In this document: piece after piece, positions 53,287 through 61,368 of the stretch | How the letters are laid out: the number at the start of each line of letters is the position of its first letter | How positions within the stretch are numbered: the stretch's first letter is position 1 | From: Arthrobacter bambusae | GTDB taxonomy: Bacteria; Actinomycetota; Actinomycetes; Actinomycetales; Micrococcaceae | Assembly: GCF_030812595.1 (NCBI RefSeq) | Contig: NZ_JAUSSZ010000004.1 | Coordinates: forward strand, 124,001-188,000 | Reading direction: 5' to 3' | Length of the DNA: 64,000 nucleotides | Notes under the pieces: model-generated | Databases searched by the model: none | What the model was told of the DNA's origin: nothing | What the model saw: only the letters and a program-made list of their open reading frames with translations | Translations under genes and position numbers: made by a program

Positions 53287-54504
53287 CTAGTTGTTGGAGC
53301 ATGTCGGGAGGCGGGACACATCCTGGCCCGAGCCGAATCGTTCCACCGCTGATTTTGCATCCGCCAGAGTGTCCACTTTGACTACCTGTAGCCCGTCCGG
53401 AACATGCCCGACGACCTCGTCGCAATTCGCGGCAGGCGCGAGGAAAAAGGTGGCGCCGCCGTCGCGGGCGCCACGCATTTTCTGGGCGATTCCACCAATG
53501 GGTCCGACGGTGCCGTCCGGGGTAATGGTGCCCGTGCCGGCCACGTGCTTGCCACCCGTGAGGTCGCCCGGGGTAATGCTGTCGATGATGCCCAGCGCGA
53601 ACATCATGCCGGCGCTTGGTCCGCCCACCTGGTCCAGGGAGATCTTGACGTCGAACGGGAACGTGAACTTGTACTTCAGCAGTACGCCCAGGATGTACTT
53701 GCCGTTTGAGCCCTTGCCCGGGGTGATGCTCACCGTTACCGGTTTGCCGTTCCGGTCGACGACGACGACGGCAGGCGCGCCCGCGCCGTCGGCCAGTGCG
53801 GTTTGCACGACGTTCAGCGACGTGATCGCCTTGCCGTTGATTGACGTAAAGACGTCCCCCGTCTGGAGTTTGCCTGCGGAGGCCGAGCCGTCGGACAAAC
53901 CAGCGACTTCAAGCTTCTGCCCGAACGGAATGTTCTCTTCCTGGAGGGCCGACGCAACAGCATTCTCCTGGGAGGTAGTCATGGCAACCGCGCTTTCCTG
54001 TTCGGATTGCTGCTTGGTGACGCCCTTGGGATAGAGAAGTTCTTCGGGGTATACAGCCTTCGAACCGTCCAGCCAGGCCTGGAAGGCCTCGAAAATGTTG
54101 ACCGGTCCGTTGGGGCCGCCGTTGATGTAGACGGTGGTCAGGTCCAGATTTCCCTTTGCGGGGTACGTCGGGTGCCCGGAGATGCTAATGACCGGTTTGT
54201 TGTGGTCCGTGCCCAAGGTGTTGAAGGTTGGACCGGGAGATTCCACGACGTAGGGAACAGGGAGAACGGCCGCGGCGATTCCCAACACGATGGTCAGGGC
54301 GCCGGAGACCAACATCGCGACATACCGCCCGTCGCGGCGCCGCGGCGGTTCGGGCGCACGGGAATGTTCCTGTCCCGGTTCCTGCGATGGTGAAGTCTCC
54401 CCCGCCGGGGAATCGCCCTGCGGCCTCGGGAGGTCCTGGGGGTTGGAGGTGCCAAGAGGCTGTCGCGGTTCCCCGGCAGCTCCGGGGTTCGGCAAACTAG
54501 TCAA
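53287..54504 (-). CDS. PDZ and Lon-like (S16) membrane protease, YlbL type
   Basis: 405 residues. Disordered N-tail (1-60), one membrane helix (62-85), PDZ domain (about 190-270, SDGSASAGKLQTGDVFTSINGKAI) and Lon catalytic domain with the Ser-Lys dyad in GGPSAGMMFALG and GGIAQKMRGAR. YlbL of Bacillus degrades a division inhibitor during SOS recovery; the substrate here is unknown. TTG start, with GGAGAGG 7 bases upstream. Divergent from the DUF2342 gene. Confidence 0.93.
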   Translation of the reverse strand: MTSLPNPGAAGEPRQPLGTSNPQDLPRPQGDSPAGETSPSQEPGQEHSRAPEPPRRRDGRYVAMLVSGALTIVLGIAAAVLPVPYVVESPGPTFNTLGTDHNKPVISISGHPTYPAKGNLDLTTVYINGGPNGPVNIFEAFQAWLDGSKAVYPEELLYPKGVTKQQSEQESAVAMTTSQENAVASALQEENIPFGQKLEVAGLSDGSASAGKLQTGDVFTSINGKAITSLNVVQTALADGAGAPAVVVVDRNGKPVTVSITPGKGSNGKYILGVLLKYKFTFPFDVKISLDQVGGPSAGMMFALGIIDSITPGDLTGGKHVAGTGTITPDGTVGPIGGIAQKMRGARDGGATFFLAPAANCDEVVGHVPDGLQVVKVDTLADAKSAVERFGSGQDVSRLPTCSNN

Positions 54505-54718
54505 GGAAAGGCCTCTCCGCGCCGGGGCATGCGTGCCCGACGCTACCGTTTCGCCCCCTCAGGTGGAGGCCAGTAAACATACCAACGATCCACCCTACTT
54601 GCTGTGCCCGCCAGACGTGCTTTGCCTAGAGCGAACGACGCGTTCCTGAGGCAGACAGCCCCCGGGCATCGAGGTACCTTGAAAGTGATCACCAGTCACA
54701 CCGACGATCGGCGGCACC

Positions 54719-56158
54719 ATGACTTCCAACCCCAATACCCCCTCCAATGGAGACGATTCACCCGTGGATCCCTTGGCGGAAATGCTGAAGAACCTGATGG
54801 GCGGGCAAGGCATGGGCAACATCGACCCCGCCGAATTGGCGAAGGCCGCAGGGCTGCCGAACGACCCCAACATGCTGCAGCAGATGTTCGCCCAGGTGCA
54901 GGCCATGATGAGCTCCACTTCCGAGGGCCCCGTCAACTGGCAGCTCGCCCACGAGAATGCCCGGCGTGTTGCCGCCGCCAGCACGGATCCGTCAGTGAAT
55001 GCCTCGCAGGCGCGCGAAGTCGACGAAGCACTTCGGCTCGCGGAACTCTGGCTGGATCCGGTCACCGATCTTCAGGCGACGGGCCTCATCGGACGCGCTT
55101 GGTCCCGCGCTGAATGGGTCGAAGCCACCCTCGCAACGTGGAAGAGGCTCACCGAGCCGGTGGCCAACAGCATCGCCAATGCCCTGTCGGACGCGCTGAC
55201 CCAGCAGATGCCGGAAGAAATGAAGGCAATGATGGGTGGCACCTCATCCATGTTGCAGAACATGGGCGGCGCCATCTTCGGCATGCAATTGGGCCAGGCT
55301 ATTGGCGCCCTGTCCGCCGAGGTGGTCAGCTCTACGGACATCGGTGTTCCGCTCGCCGATCTCGAAATGGCGTTGCTCCCGGCCAATGTGGCGAAATTCG
55401 GCGAAGGCCTGAGCGTCCCCGAGAATGAGGTCCGGCTGTTCCTGGCCGTCCGCGAAGCCGCGCACGCCCGGCTCTTCGTGCAGGTTCCCTGGCTGCGAGG
55501 CCATCTCCTCGGCGCGATCGAAGCTTACGCCCGGGGCATCCACATCGACTTGTCCCGGGTCGAGGACCTCGCCCGGGATCTGGATCCAAGCAACCCAGAG
55601 GGCATTCAAGCAGCCCTCTCCCAAGGGGTATTCACGCCCGAGCGCACTCCAGAGCAATCAGCTGCCTTGGAGAAACTCGAAACGGCCCTGGCGCTCGTTG
55701 AAGGCTGGGTGGACGAACTCACGGCCGCAGCCACCGAGAACGTGCTGCCATCCGCCGTCGCACTTCGCGAGATGGTGCGCAGGCGCCGCGCAACGGGAGG
55801 CCCCGCGGAACACGCGTTCTCCTCGCTGGTGGGACTCGAGCTGCGCCCCCGGCGCCTGCGCGAAGCCGCCACGCTGTGGGCTGTGTTGAAGGAAGAACGC
55901 GGACTCGCCGGCCGCGATGCCATCTGGCAGCATCCCGATCTGCTGCCCACGGCGCAAGACCTCGACGACCCGGCCGGCTTCACCGAACGGCGCCGCCTCG
56001 CGGAAGCCAGCGACACCGAAGTGGACGATGCGCTGCAGAAGCTCCTCGAAGGGGGCTATGACGCTCCGAAGGATGAGGAGAACACAGAGGGCACCCCGGG
56101 GACGCCTGGTGACGGAGACACCCCTGACGGCACGGAATCCGGCGAGCCCAAAGCCTAG
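54719..56158 (+). CDS. Zinc-dependent metalloprotease-like protein (DUF2342)
   Basis: 479 residues, soluble. It has the family core GGAIFGMQLGQAIGALSAEVVSSTDIGVPL, then VRLFLAVREAAHARLFVQVPWLRGHLLGAIEAYARGIHID with the conserved E-x2-H, and ESLVGLELRPRRLREAATLW-like C-terminal motifs. The tail is acidic. The family has been annotated as a putative hydrolase linked to F420 distribution, and as a zinc metalloprotease; activity is not proven. Same place as Rv3195. Confidence 0.9.
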   Translation: MTSNPNTPSNGDDSPVDPLAEMLKNLMGGQGMGNIDPAELAKAAGLPNDPNMLQQMFAQVQAMMSSTSEGPVNWQLAHENARRVAAASTDPSVNASQAREVDEALRLAELWLDPVTDLQATGLIGRAWSRAEWVEATLATWKRLTEPVANSIANALSDALTQQMPEEMKAMMGGTSSMLQNMGGAIFGMQLGQAIGALSAEVVSSTDIGVPLADLEMALLPANVAKFGEGLSVPENEVRLFLAVREAAHARLFVQVPWLRGHLLGAIEAYARGIHIDLSRVEDLARDLDPSNPEGIQAALSQGVFTPERTPEQSAALEKLETALALVEGWVDELTAAATENVLPSAVALREMVRRRRATGGPAEHAFSSLVGLELRPRRLREAATLWAVLKEERGLAGRDAIWQHPDLLPTAQDLDDPAGFTERRRLAEASDTEVDDALQKLLEGGYDAPKDEENTEGTPGTPGDGDTPDGTESGEPKA

Positions 56159-56173
56159 CGGCGCTTTGGACAC

Positions 56174-56776
56174 CTAATCGGAGTCGGCGTCCCTGCCCCC
56201 GGCCGGGACGCCGATGCCTTCTTCATCCGGCCCAAGCCCCCGCGACGTCGCGAATGCGACGCCCTCCAGGAAGGCCTTGGCCCGCTGCGTTTCGGGGTAT
56301 GCCTCCAGCAAGCGCCAAAACGCGGCGTTGTGCCCTGCCACGAGCAGATGCGCGAGTTCGTGGAGCAACACGTAGTCGATCACCCATTGCGGCATGGACC
56401 GGAGCTTGTCGGAAAGGCGGATACTCCCGTCCGCCGGGGTTGCCGACCCCCACCGTGACTTCTGGTTGCTCACCCAGCGGACCGACGTCGGGGCGGCACG
56501 CCCGCCCAAATACTTTGCGGAAAGTGCCGCGGCATGCCCGGCAAGGGCTGCGTCGCTCGCGGGCCTCCTCTTTCCGGCACCTTGGGCGCCCCTCTCACCC
56601 TGCCTCTTGAGCTTGTCCAGCATCCGCCGGACCCATTCGCTCTCTTGTGCCTTCGTGAAATGGGCCGGGATCGCGACGACTGCGTTCCCGTCCTCCCAGA
56701 AAGCCGCCACAGTATGCCGGCGGCGGGTCGAGCGACGAACGACGACGGGAGCGCCGTCGTCGGTGGTCAGCGGCAT
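56174..56776 (-). CDS. M48-type YgjP-like metallopeptidase (DUF45)
   Basis: 200 residues from ATG 56776 (GGGGGAAAG upstream); GTG 56803 would add nine residues and overlap the uvrD2 stop. Zinc motif H-E-L-A-H in VIDYVLLHELAHLLVAGHNAAFWRLLEAYPE, preceded by RWGSATPADGSIRLSDKLRSMPQ. It is downstream of uvrD2 on the same strand and has no signal peptide. Its physiological target is unknown. Confidence 0.9.
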   Translation of the reverse strand: MPLTTDDGAPVVVRRSTRRRHTVAAFWEDGNAVVAIPAHFTKAQESEWVRRMLDKLKRQGERGAQGAGKRRPASDAALAGHAAALSAKYLGGRAAPTSVRWVSNQKSRWGSATPADGSIRLSDKLRSMPQWVIDYVLLHELAHLLVAGHNAAFWRLLEAYPETQRAKAFLEGVAFATSRGLGPDEEGIGVPAGGRDADSD

Positions 56777-56802
56777 AGCGGGCTTTCCCCCAAGCCGCGG
56801 CA

Positions 56803-58935
56803 CTAGGCAGACCCGTTCTCGACCAGGACTGCCAACACGGCTTCACCGTATTTTTCCAATTTGGAAGGCCCCACTCCGGCGAGACTTGCCAGTTCTTCAA
56901 GCGAAGCAGGCCGGGCCTCGGCGATGGCAGTCAACGTCGCATCCGTGAAGACCACGTAGGCGGGAACATCATTGCTCAAGGCCTCTTCCTTGCGCCATTG
57001 CCGCAAAGCCTCAAAGGTCTGTTCCTCGTACGTGGCCGGGCACTGGCTGCAGCGGCCCATTTTGCGTTCGGCGCCAGTGACGAGCATCGTGCCGCAGACC
57101 CTGCACGACGCCGGTGCTGCGGCCTTGCGCCGTGGCGTGGCGCGGCTGCGCGCGCTGGCTCCGAGCACCGAATCGGGCCGGAGACCGTCAAGGAATCGCG
57201 ACGGCTTGCGGTTGGCACGGCCACCAGGCGTTCGGGCCGTGGACCAGGACAGATTCAGGTGCTCGCGTGCCCGCGTGATCCCGACATAGAGCAAGCGCCG
57301 TTCCTCGTCTACGCTCTCCGGAGTGTCTGCGAAGGAGATAGGCATCAGTCCCTCGCTCAAGCCCACCAGGAACACGGCATCCCACTCCAAGCCCTTCGCC
57401 GCGTGCAGCGAAGCGAGGGTCACGCCTTGGACCGTTGGAGCGTGCTGGGCCCCCGACCGCTCCTGGAGTTCGTTGACGAACTCCATCAACGTGAATTCCG
57501 GCCCGCGGCTGATAGCGAGTTCGTCCGCGAGTGCCACCAGCGCTGCCAGCGATTCCCAGCGTTCGCGGAGTGCGCCTCCGCTGTGCGGGGCGGAGTCCGT
57601 ATAGCCGAGCGAAGCCACGATGTCGCGGACGAGTTGCCCGAGGGGCTCCTTCGCCGAATCCTCGGCTACGGCACGCGTGGCGGCGCGCAGCTGCAGGATG
57701 GCATTGCGGACTTCCTTGCGCGCGAAGAAGCGCTCCCCGCCTCGCAGCTGGTAGCCGATGCCTGCCGAAGCAAGAGCCTGTTCGTACGTTTCTGATTGGC
57801 CATTGGTGCGGAAGAGCACGGCAATCTCGCTCGCCTTGGTGCCGGCGTCGATCAACTCCCGGATCCGCCCCGCGACCACGGCCGCCTCGGCCTCGTCGTC
57901 AGGGCATTCCATGAACCGCGGTTCCGGTCCGGCCGGGCGCTGGGCCACCAGCTGCAGGGGCTTGGCCCAGGCTGCGTCGGCCACCGTTCCTCCACTGCGC
58001 CGGGAGCCCAGGAGATCGTTGGCCAGCTTCACTACCTGAGGCGTGGAGCGGTAGTCACGAACCAGTTTGACGACCGTCGCCGAAGGGTATTGACCCTTGA
58101 ATCCCAGGAGATGTTGAGGAGAGGCTCCCGTGAAGGAGTAGATGGTCTGGCTGGCGTCGCCCACCACGCAGATTTCTTCGCGACCGCCAAGCCACAGCTC
58201 AAGCAGCCTCTGCTGCAGCGGGGAAACGTCCTGGTACTCGTCCACCACAAAGTGCCGGTACTGCTCGCGGACCGTAGCTGCCACCTTCGGGTCTTCCTGG
58301 AGGATGCCCACGGTGATCAACAGGACGTCCTCGAAGTCGATCACGTTGCGGTCCGTCTTCACATCCTCGTAGGACTGGAAAACCCGCGCGACGGCTGTGA
58401 GGTCGAAACCTCCAGGCGTGCCCCGGCCGTGCGCGTTCTCAAGGTAGTTGGCTGGTGTCAGCATTGAAACCTTGGCCCACTCGATCTCCGCCGCAAGGTC
58501 ACGGATGGACGCCCGATCAGTACTCAGCCGGAGCCGCCGCGCGGCTTCGGCGATCATGTTCGCCTTATGGTCCAGCAGGTTTGGCAGGACACCGCCGATC
58601 GCCTGCGGCCAGAAGAACTGCAATTGCCTCAGCGCAGCGGCGTGGAAAGTGCGTGCTTGGACATTACCGACGCCAAGATCCCGCAGCCGGCTGCGCATCT
58701 CGGCGGCGGCCCGGGAGGTGAAAGTGACAGCAAGGAGCCGCTGGGGGCTGTACACCCCGGAATGGACACCGTAGGCAATGCGATGGGTGATAGCCCGCGT
58801 CTTTCCCGTACCCGCTCCGGCGAGGACGCACATGGGCCCTGTGAGGTTGCTCGCGACTTCCCGCTGCTCGGTATCCAGGCCGCCAAGAATCCGTTCCTCA
58901 AGGGAAAGGGTGTCGCTGAAAATCCCGTCGGTCAC
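56803..58935 (-). CDS. uvrD2: ATP-dependent DNA helicase UvrD2
   Basis: 710 residues, superfamily 1A helicase. Walker A LAGAGTGKTRAITHR (about 39), motif II VVDEYQDVSPLQQ, motif III GDASQTIYSFTGA, motif IV-VI VTLASLHAAKGLEWDAVFLVGLSEG and YVGITRAREHLNLSW. A tetracysteine module (CRVCG and CSQC, about 620-650) and a C-terminal HRDC domain (from about 660) give the UvrD2 architecture known from mycobacteria. GTG start overlaps the nudC stop (GTGA). Confidence 0.95.
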   Translation of the reverse strand: MTDGIFSDTLSLEERILGGLDTEQREVASNLTGPMCVLAGAGTGKTRAITHRIAYGVHSGVYSPQRLLAVTFTSRAAAEMRSRLRDLGVGNVQARTFHAAALRQLQFFWPQAIGGVLPNLLDHKANMIAEAARRLRLSTDRASIRDLAAEIEWAKVSMLTPANYLENAHGRGTPGGFDLTAVARVFQSYEDVKTDRNVIDFEDVLLITVGILQEDPKVAATVREQYRHFVVDEYQDVSPLQQRLLELWLGGREEICVVGDASQTIYSFTGASPQHLLGFKGQYPSATVVKLVRDYRSTPQVVKLANDLLGSRRSGGTVADAAWAKPLQLVAQRPAGPEPRFMECPDDEAEAAVVAGRIRELIDAGTKASEIAVLFRTNGQSETYEQALASAGIGYQLRGGERFFARKEVRNAILQLRAATRAVAEDSAKEPLGQLVRDIVASLGYTDSAPHSGGALRERWESLAALVALADELAISRGPEFTLMEFVNELQERSGAQHAPTVQGVTLASLHAAKGLEWDAVFLVGLSEGLMPISFADTPESVDEERRLLYVGITRAREHLNLSWSTARTPGGRANRKPSRFLDGLRPDSVLGASARSRATPRRKAAAPASCRVCGTMLVTGAERKMGRCSQCPATYEEQTFEALRQWRKEEALSNDVPAYVVFTDATLTAIAEARPASLEELASLAGVGPSKLEKYGEAVLAVLVENGSA

Positions 58936-59918
58936 GGCTGGAGGTCCTCGATGACGCCGCCGTACCAGTGCTCGATCAAAGAACGCGCGATCGAAAGCCT
59001 CGTGGGGATCGTGATCTCACCGTTGAGCACGGCTGCCTGGAGTTCCGCGCGGCTGTACCAGCGTGCCCGGGTGACCTCGACGCCGTCGGGCCGGGCCTCG
59101 GCGTCGTCCGTTGTTGCGGTGAACCCGAGCATGAGCGAAGCCGGGAACGGCCACGATTGCGAGCCAAGGTACTGGCAAGCGGTGACCTGCACGCCTACCT
59201 CTTCCCCGATTTCGCGAACCACGGCCTGTTCGAGCGATTCCCCGGGTTCAACGAACCCGGCCAAGGTGGAGTAGTTCTTGGCATCGATCGGCCCTCCGCC
59301 TCCCAGGAGCAGCCTGCCGTCGGGTCCGACCACGGTGACGATGATGGCCGGGTCGGTCCTCGGATAGTGCTCCGATTTGTCCCGCGGGCACCTCCGAACC
59401 CAGCCGCTGGCTTCGATTTCCGTGGGAGTTCCGCACTGAGGGCAGTGGGTATGGGTGGCATGCCAATTGGAAATGGCACTGGCCTCAACAAACAAGGCCG
59501 TGTCCATGGCCCCGAGGCGGGAAGCAACCTCCCGGAATCCTGCCCACGAGCCATCGGCCGGAAGGCCCGCGGTGCCGGGCGGGACCGGCTCGGCGGGCAC
59601 GAAGAGGACGAGGGGCGTTTGCTCCGGAACAGACGAAGCGGCAAGGGTCCGACCGAGATAAATCGCAGTGGGGCGGCCGCTGGCCGCCCGGAGGGAATCG
59701 AAGAGCGGTGCGGCGTCCCCCAGCCACAGCTCGTCACCGACTACGAGCGCTTGGCGCTGAGACAACACCATGGCCTTGGCCGAACCGGAGGAGATCAACT
59801 CGTCAAGCATGCCCGGGTTCAGGCGTTCAGCAGATCCGCGGTCAACCATGGCAGGGCGCACCGGAAGAACAGTATCGATAAGGTGGTTTGCCGGCGCCTG
59901 GAACTCGGTGAAACTCAT
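58932..59918 (-). CDS. nudC: NAD(+) diphosphatase / NAD-cap hydrolase NudC
   Basis: 328 residues from ATG 59918. A zinc-ribbon-like region (HCPQCGTPTEIEASGWVRRCPRDKSEHYPR, about 190-220) has three cysteines and an aspartate where a fourth cysteine is usual. It is followed by the Nudix box GFVEPGESLEQAVVREIGEEVGV and the NudC-specific SQSWPFPASLMLGF motif. It splits NAD(H) into NMN and AMP and removes NAD caps from RNA. The frame to 60041 lacks a supported earlier start. Confidence 0.94.
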   Translation of the reverse strand: MSFTEFQAPANHLIDTVLPVRPAMVDRGSAERLNPGMLDELISSGSAKAMVLSQRQALVVGDELWLGDAAPLFDSLRAASGRPTAIYLGRTLAASSVPEQTPLVLFVPAEPVPPGTAGLPADGSWAGFREVASRLGAMDTALFVEASAISNWHATHTHCPQCGTPTEIEASGWVRRCPRDKSEHYPRTDPAIIVTVVGPDGRLLLGGGGPIDAKNYSTLAGFVEPGESLEQAVVREIGEEVGVQVTACQYLGSQSWPFPASLMLGFTATTDDAEARPDGVEVTRARWYSRAELQAAVLNGEITIPTRLSIARSLIEHWYGGVIEDLQP

Positions 59919-60061
59919 GTACCTACCGTACTGACTCGCACCGACAATTGACATTTGGAGCCATCGGCGACGCACGGCCTCGAATGCTGTTTTCCAGCCG
60001 ATCTGAAGACTCGCCGCACTGCATCGCCGCCAGAGGCGCATGTCAATCTACCGTGGAAGGC

Positions 60062-61357
60062 GTGAGAAGAACACCGTTCGAACTGGCCGCTGTAGCTACT
60101 GCGGCGGTGCCCGGCCTGACGCCAACGGCCGCCGCCTCCGCCCCGGATGATGCCGCCGATTTCGATTCGGCGCTTCTGCTGGATTCAGAGGGCAAGCGCT
60201 GGCGCGTCCGTTCGCCACGCCACCCGGAAGCCAGCGCCCGGTTGGAAACCGAATTCATGATTCTGCGGGCTTTCGCGCCGGCGATACGGGCCGAGTTGCC
60301 TTTCCTGATGCCCACCGTGGCCGGAACGGTTCGCCAAGGCGCCCTGAGCACATTTGTCTACGCCCATTTGGCGGGAGCCACGCGCAGCATCGAAGAGTTG
60401 TCGGGCTGCAGTGAGGCCTTGGCCAAGGAGATAGGTGCGGCGCTCGCTGCCGTACACGACCTCCCCCAATCGCTCGTCAACAACGCCGATCTTCCCAGCT
60501 ACACCGCCAACGAATTCCGCCAGCGCAAGTTGAACGAGCTGGACCAGGCCGCCACTACCGGCAAGATTCCGCCGGCCCTGCTGCGTCGCTGGGAGCATGC
60601 ACTGGAGGACGTGGTGCTGTGGCGCTTCAATCCGTGCGTGGTGCACGGCGATCTCCATGAAGACAATTTGCTGATCGACGGCGACAGCGTGACGGCCCTG
60701 ACGGGGTGGACCGATCTGCGCATCGGCGATCCAGCCGATGACTTCGCCTGGCTCGTGGCGTCGAACGAACAGAACTTCGTGGAGTCCGTCATGCGGCACT
60801 ACACGCAAGCCCGACGGGATACTCCTGACAGCCACCTGCTGCGGCGCTCGGCACTTCTTGCCGAATTCGCCCTGGCGCAGTATCTCGTCAAAGCCTTGGC
60901 AGCCGGTCACGCCGAGATGACCGCAGAAGCAGAGGCGATGCTCAAGTCCCTCGCCGACGACATCGAGGAGCAAAACGCGTTGGCAGCCGAGGAGTCGGCT
61001 GCCGCCGCGGAGCGCGCCGCCGCGGATGGGGTTGCAGCACCGGGAGTCGGCGTCGCTTCGGAAGCCACGGCCTCTGATGGCGGCCCAGCCAAGCCCACAG
61101 TGAGTGTCACAACCATCCCGGAGACGGCCCGCGAAGATCATCCCGAAGGCCGTCCGGAAACGGCCAGCGCAACGCCGTCGGTCACTGTCGAACCCGTGGA
61201 AGAAGCCGCTGCGGACGAAGCAATCGAGGAGCCTGCGGGAGAACCGGCCGACGCGAGCGACCCGACGCCGGAGGCGGCGTCTGAATCGGACGACACCTCG
61301 ACGACGGCCCTCCCGGTAGTAGAGTCCACCCCGCTGCAGGACGCCAAGGACCATTAG
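60062..61357 (+). CDS. Aminoglycoside phosphotransferase-fold protein with long acidic tail
   Basis: 431 residues from GTG 60062; GTG 60053 is an in-frame alternative. APH/choline kinase fold: nucleotide-loop region RVRSPRHPEASARLETEFMILRAF and the Brenner motif with His195-Gly-Asp197 in VVHGDLHEDNLLIDG. The metal-binding motif reads TGWTDLRIGDPADDFAWL, where I-D-W/F is usual. Residues 290-431 are an Ala/Glu/Pro/Thr-rich acidic tail of low complexity. Homologues beside actinobacterial nudC/adnB are annotated as phosphotransferases of unknown substrate. Drug resistance is not implied. Confidence 0.87.
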   Translation: MRRTPFELAAVATAAVPGLTPTAAASAPDDAADFDSALLLDSEGKRWRVRSPRHPEASARLETEFMILRAFAPAIRAELPFLMPTVAGTVRQGALSTFVYAHLAGATRSIEELSGCSEALAKEIGAALAAVHDLPQSLVNNADLPSYTANEFRQRKLNELDQAATTGKIPPALLRRWEHALEDVVLWRFNPCVVHGDLHEDNLLIDGDSVTALTGWTDLRIGDPADDFAWLVASNEQNFVESVMRHYTQARRDTPDSHLLRRSALLAEFALAQYLVKALAAGHAEMTAEAEAMLKSLADDIEEQNALAAEESAAAAERAAADGVAAPGVGVASEATASDGGPAKPTVSVTTIPETAREDHPEGRPETASATPSVTVEPVEEAAADEAIEEPAGEPADASDPTPEAASESDDTSTTALPVVESTPLQDAKDH

Positions 61358-61368
61358 CCCGTCCTGGC

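Noticed and set aside
51330..53381. 683-codon frame opposite the UPF0182 gene
   Set aside because: Antisense shadow: composition is Arg/Asp/His/Glu-rich as expected from the complement of a membrane protein gene.
60185..61354. 389-codon minus-strand frame opposite the phosphotransferase
   Set aside because: No domain or ribosome binding site; the plus-strand product has the HGDLHEDN motif.
60062..61357. Aminoglycoside resistance gene
   Set aside because: Only the general kinase fold is shared; core-genome position and altered motif argue against a resistance call.
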